The notes under the pieces were generated by a model. It saw only the letters and a list, made by a program, of their open reading frames with translations, had not been told where the DNA came from and made no database searches. From contig DAHWHT010000360.1 of NCBI GenBank assembly GCA_027335515.1, positions 1-8,472 of the forward strand: a DNA stretch of 8,472 bases. The letters run 5' to 3'. Shown here one piece after another: positions 5,625 through 8,472 of the stretch. Position numbers and translations under genes: made by a program. Each line of letters starts with the position of its first letter. The first letter of the stretch is position 1. The DNA is from Clostridia bacterium. GTDB lineage: Bacteria > Bacillota_E > RBS10-35 > JAJYVN01.

Positions 5625-5733
5625 CCCGGGGCGCACGACCTCCGTGCCGGCTTCCCGCTTTCCCGAGGTCTGCCCAGTTGCGCCGGGGCTCACGTTCCCT
5701 CTAATGGCGTTTTGCGTCTCCGAACCTTCGCCC

Positions 5734-5762
5734 TTGCCAATGGGAACATGCGTTCCTATTAT
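5734..5762 (+). promoter_or_regulatory. LexA-repressed sigma-A promoter of dnaE2 (SOS box)
   Basis: TTGCCA (5734-5739, five of six matches to the -35 consensus) and TATTAT (5757-5762, five of six matches to the -10 consensus) are 17 nt apart, the optimal spacing. The spacer contains GAACATGCGTTC (5744-5755), a perfect GAAC-N4-GTTC LexA core whose centre ATGC also fits RNRY of the Bacillus consensus; flanking bases extend the symmetry to GGGAAC...GTTCC. Repressor bound there would cover the promoter between its two elements. The expected start of transcription is near 5769, leaving a very short leader with the G-run 5767-5772 as ribosome binding site. Confidence 0.88.
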
Positions 5763-5779
5763 GGGCGGGGGGATGCGTG

Positions 5780-8472
5780 GTGCCCGCCGGTTCGGACCCG
5801 CCCTTTGTGCACCTGCACGTCCACGGCCCGTTTTCTTGGATGGACGGGGTCTCGACGGCCGAAGCGCTGTGCGCGCGGGCGGCGGCTCTGGGCATGCCGG
5901 CCCTCGCGCTGACCGACCACGATACCCTGGCCGGCGCGGTGCCGTTCATCCAGGCATGCCGGCGGCACGGGTTGCAACCGCTCCTGGGCGCTGAGGTGAC
6001 CCTGGCCGGCGGATGCCACCTGACCCTGCTGGCCCCGGATGCGCGCGGGTATGCGGCCATGTGCCGGCTGCTCAGCGCCGCCCATCTGGATCATCCCCGC
6101 GGGCAGCCGCAGGTGGAGCCCGAGGCGCTTGCGGTGGCGGCGCCCTGGCTGCTGGCGCTGTCCGGCTGCCGGCGTGGTGCCATTGCCGCCTGCTTGTTGC
6201 GAGGACGGTATGGGGATGCGGAGGCCGAGGCACGTCGCCTCGCCGGCCTGTTTGGGCCGGATCGTTTCTACCTGGAATTGCCGGCCGACCGCCTGCCCGG
6301 CAACCGGCGGCTGATCCGCGGCCTGCAGGAGCTTGCCGTTCGCACGGGGCTGGCCACGGTAGCCACTGGCAATGTGCATTACGCCATTCAGGGGGATGCC
6401 TGGATCGCGGACCTTCTGACCTGTGTGCGCCTGGGGTGCCGGGTCGATGAACCGGCGGCGGAGCGGGCGGCGGCGCGCTTCAATGCCGAACGGTTTTTGA
6501 AGGATGCCCATCAGGTATGGGACGCGGTTGGCGACCGGAGGGCGATGGTCCGGACGGTGGAGGTGGCGGCGCGCTGCGGGACCGCCCTGGAACTCGGCCC
6601 CTCGCGCTATCCCCGGTTCCCCGTACCCGGTGGGGGTGATGCCCAGGCGGCGTTGCGACGCCAGGTGGAAGAAGGCGCCGCCTGGCGGTATGGGGCACGG
6701 GCGGCCGGGGTATGGGCGCGGCTTGCACATGAACTGGATGTTATCGGCCGGCTCGGGTTTGCCGACTACTTTCTGTGCGTGGCCGATGTGGCGCGCTGGG
6801 CCAGGCGGCAGGGTATTCGCGTGGCCGGCCGTGGGTCGGCGGCCGATAGCGCCGTCGCGTACGTCCTGGGCATCACCGATGTCGACGCGGCCGGTCGCGG
6901 GCACCTTTTTGCCCGTTTCCTTTCGGAGGAGCGGGCAGAGGCCCCGGATATCGACCTGGATTTCGATGCGCGCCACCGGGACCGGGTGGCGGCCTACGTG
7001 GTGGAGCGCTACGGGCGCGAGCGGGTGGCGGCCGTTGCCGCGTACCACACTTGGCGGGCGCGGTCCGCGGTGCGGGCACTCGGTCAAGCGCTCGGCATCC
7101 CGCGGGCGGAACTGGACCGGGTCAGTCGGCGTATCCCTTACGATGTGTCGGCCGCCGATCTGCGGGCCGCGTTGGAGCATGTTCCTGAGTTGCGCGACCT
7201 GCAGACCGCGCGCGGGCGGCTGGATGCACTGGCGGGGGCCGCCGCGGCGGTGGCGGGATTGCCTCGCCATCTGGCCACCCACCTTGGGGGATTATGCATT
7301 ACTCCCGGTCCGGTTTCCGACCTGATGCCCGTGCAGGTTTCGGCCCGGGGGGTGGTCGTGGCCCAGTTCGACAAGCGGGACCTGGAGGCATTGGGTCTGC
7401 TCAAGTTGGACCTGCTATCCCTGCGGACCCTGGGGGCGGTGGACGATGCCCTGCGGATCACGGCGCGCCAAGGCAGGCCGGTGGACGAGGCGGCGATTCC
7501 CGAGGACGATCCCGAGACGTTCGCCCGGCTGCGACGGGGGGAAACCGTGGGGGTCTTTCAATTGGAATCTGCGGCGCAGATGGCGTTGCAGCAGCGGCTG
7601 GGGGCGCAGTGCCTGGAGGACGTCATCGCCTCGGTGGCCCTGATCCGACCAGGGCCCATCCAGGGCAACATGGTGGATCCGTTTGTGGCCCGGCGGCGCG
7701 GTCGGGAACCGGTGCGCTACCCCCACCCCGCGCTGGAGGGGATCCTGCGTCGCACTTACGGGGTCGTCGTCTATCAGGAACAGGTCATCGCGATCGCCAT
7801 CGAGGTCGCCGGCTTTACGGCGGGAGAGGCGGATCGACTGCGGCGGGTGATGTCCCATGCGCGGTCGCCGCAGGAGATGGAGGGGATCGGCCGGCTGTTT
7901 TGTGAGCGCGCGAAGGCGCGGGGGCTGGAACCCAGGGATGCGGAGGACATCTTCCGCTGCCTGCAGGGTTATGCGTCCTACGGCTTTCCAGAGGCGCACG
8001 CCGTGGCCTTCGGCGCCACCGCCTACCGCACGGCCTACCTGGCACAGCACCACCCCGCCGCCTATTTCGCGGGGTTGCTCAACCAACAGCCTATGGGGTT
8101 CTATCCGCTGCGCACGCTGGTGACCGAGTTGGGCCGCCGCGGCGTGCGGGTATGGGGGCCGGACGTGAACCGCAGTGGGCAGGACTGGGGGGATGGGCAG
8201 GACGCCGGTGCCGCCTGCCTGCGGGCGCCGCTGGCGGCGGTGGCGGGGGTCTCCGACGCCGGGGCGCTGGCGGTGGTGGAGGCCCGGCGCTCCGCGGGTC
8301 CCTACCGCGACCTGGCCGACCTCTGCCGGCGCGCGCCCTCGGTTCCGGCCGCCGAACTGCAGGCCCTCATCCTGTCGGGGGCCTGCGACGCGCTGGCCCC
8401 CGACGGCAACCGCCGCCGGCTGCTGTGGGCGCTGGCTGGGGTCCGGGAGGCGGCGCACGCCGGCGGCCTTCC
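5780..8472 (+). CDS. dnaE2: Error-prone DNA polymerase III alpha subunit, DnaE2 type (C-terminus beyond window)
   Basis: An uninterrupted frame of 897 complete codons runs off the right edge; DnaE2 proteins usually have about 1,050 residues. The PHP domain opens with FVHLHVHGPFSWMDG (His11, His13) and continues with LTDHD (Asp46-His47) and Glu72; later NVHYA (His200) has the Asn usual in DnaE2. The polymerase core has GRGSAADSAVAYVLGI (350 on). The catalytic acids are Asp390 and Asp392 in APDIDLDF and Asp544 in LLKLDLL; the 154-residue spacing equals that of E. coli DnaE (401 to 555). VALIRPGPIQGNM (619 on) and YGVVVYQEQV (660 on) are typical DnaE2 sequence. A helix-hairpin-helix region follows at about 821-870. 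GTG 5780 lies 7 nt after GGGGGG; GTG 5777 is the alternative. The enzyme carries out damage-induced mutagenic translesion synthesis, normally with ImuB, whose homologue lies upstream. Confidence 0.93.
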   Translation, partial: MPAGSDPPFVHLHVHGPFSWMDGVSTAEALCARAAALGMPALALTDHDTLAGAVPFIQACRRHGLQPLLGAEVTLAGGCHLTLLAPDARGYAAMCRLLSAAHLDHPRGQPQVEPEALAVAAPWLLALSGCRRGAIAACLLRGRYGDAEAEARRLAGLFGPDRFYLELPADRLPGNRRLIRGLQELAVRTGLATVATGNVHYAIQGDAWIADLLTCVRLGCRVDEPAAERAAARFNAERFLKDAHQVWDAVGDRRAMVRTVEVAARCGTALELGPSRYPRFPVPGGGDAQAALRRQVEEGAAWRYGARAAGVWARLAHELDVIGRLGFADYFLCVADVARWARRQGIRVAGRGSAADSAVAYVLGITDVDAAGRGHLFARFLSEERAEAPDIDLDFDARHRDRVAAYVVERYGRERVAAVAAYHTWRARSAVRALGQALGIPRAELDRVSRRIPYDVSAADLRAALEHVPELRDLQTARGRLDALAGAAAAVAGLPRHLATHLGGLCITPGPVSDLMPVQVSARGVVVAQFDKRDLEALGLLKLDLLSLRTLGAVDDALRITARQGRPVDEAAIPEDDPETFARLRRGETVGVFQLESAAQMALQQRLGAQCLEDVIASVALIRPGPIQGNMVDPFVARRRGREPVRYPHPALEGILRRTYGVVVYQEQVIAIAIEVAGFTAGEADRLRRVMSHARSPQEMEGIGRLFCERAKARGLEPRDAEDIFRCLQGYASYGFPEAHAVAFGATAYRTAYLAQHHPAAYFAGLLNQQPMGFYPLRTLVTELGRRGVRVWGPDVNRSGQDWGDGQDAGAACLRAPLAAVAGVSDAGALAVVEARRSAGPYRDLADLCRRAPSVPAAELQALILSGACDALAPDGNRRRLLWALAGVREAAHAGGL

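Noticed and set aside
5787..5803. GGTTCGGACCC resembling a tRNA T-arm
   Set aside because: It lacks the invariant A of the T-loop, has no acceptor, D or anticodon arms around it, and lies at the start of the dnaE2 coding sequence.
5759..7282. Open frame of 507 codons on the - strand
   Set aside because: It is antisense to dnaE2, whose PHP and polymerase motifs are unmistakable on the + strand.

Overview
The window is GC-rich bacterial DNA (roughly 70% GC by eye). Several features point to a Gram-positive host: sigma-A type promoters, G-rich Shine-Dalgarno sites, and two LexA boxes of the GAAC-N4-GTTC type used by Bacillota and Actinomycetota rather than the CTG-N10-CAG type of Proteobacteria. 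I lean towards a high-GC member of the Bacillota, but the sequence does not settle this. No rRNA, tRNA, CRISPR array or insertion sequence was seen.

Left part (1-2948). The N-terminal 75 codons of an NADP-type beta-hydroxyacid dehydrogenase run leftward off the edge. A divergent, gene-free interval of about 600 bp follows (226-830). Its right half is full of inverted repeats. The best defined is a 9-bp stem enclosing two tandem, imperfect 21-nt units, followed by a hairpin with a T-run just before the next start codon. This looks like a structured mRNA leader of unknown class. It precedes an unrecognised 324-residue protein with an acidic, Pro-rich linker and a glycine-zipper-like tail. That gene is followed after 51 bp by a Gfo/Idh/MocA-family oxidoreductase, probably in the same transcript.

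Right part (2949-8472). After an intergenic region with a C11/G7 pair and a 13-bp perfect palindrome comes a DNA-damage mutagenesis cluster. It holds a catalytically degenerate Y-family polymerase homologue (ImuB-like), a small DUF6504-like protein overlapping it by one base, a Rieske [2Fe-2S] ferredoxin, and a DnaE2-type error-prone DNA polymerase III alpha subunit that runs off the right edge. Both the imuB-like gene and dnaE2 have a LexA box positioned on a recognisable sigma-A promoter; in the dnaE2 promoter the box is a perfect GAAC-N4-GTTC lying between -35 and -10. The pair therefore appears to be induced by the SOS response: ImuB would act as a non-catalytic adaptor and DnaE2 as the translesion polymerase. 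No imuA/recA-like partner is in the window.

The most interesting points are the two SOS promoters, which also fix the start codons, the Rieske ferredoxin lodged inside the mutagenesis cluster, and the orphan structured leader at 704-813.
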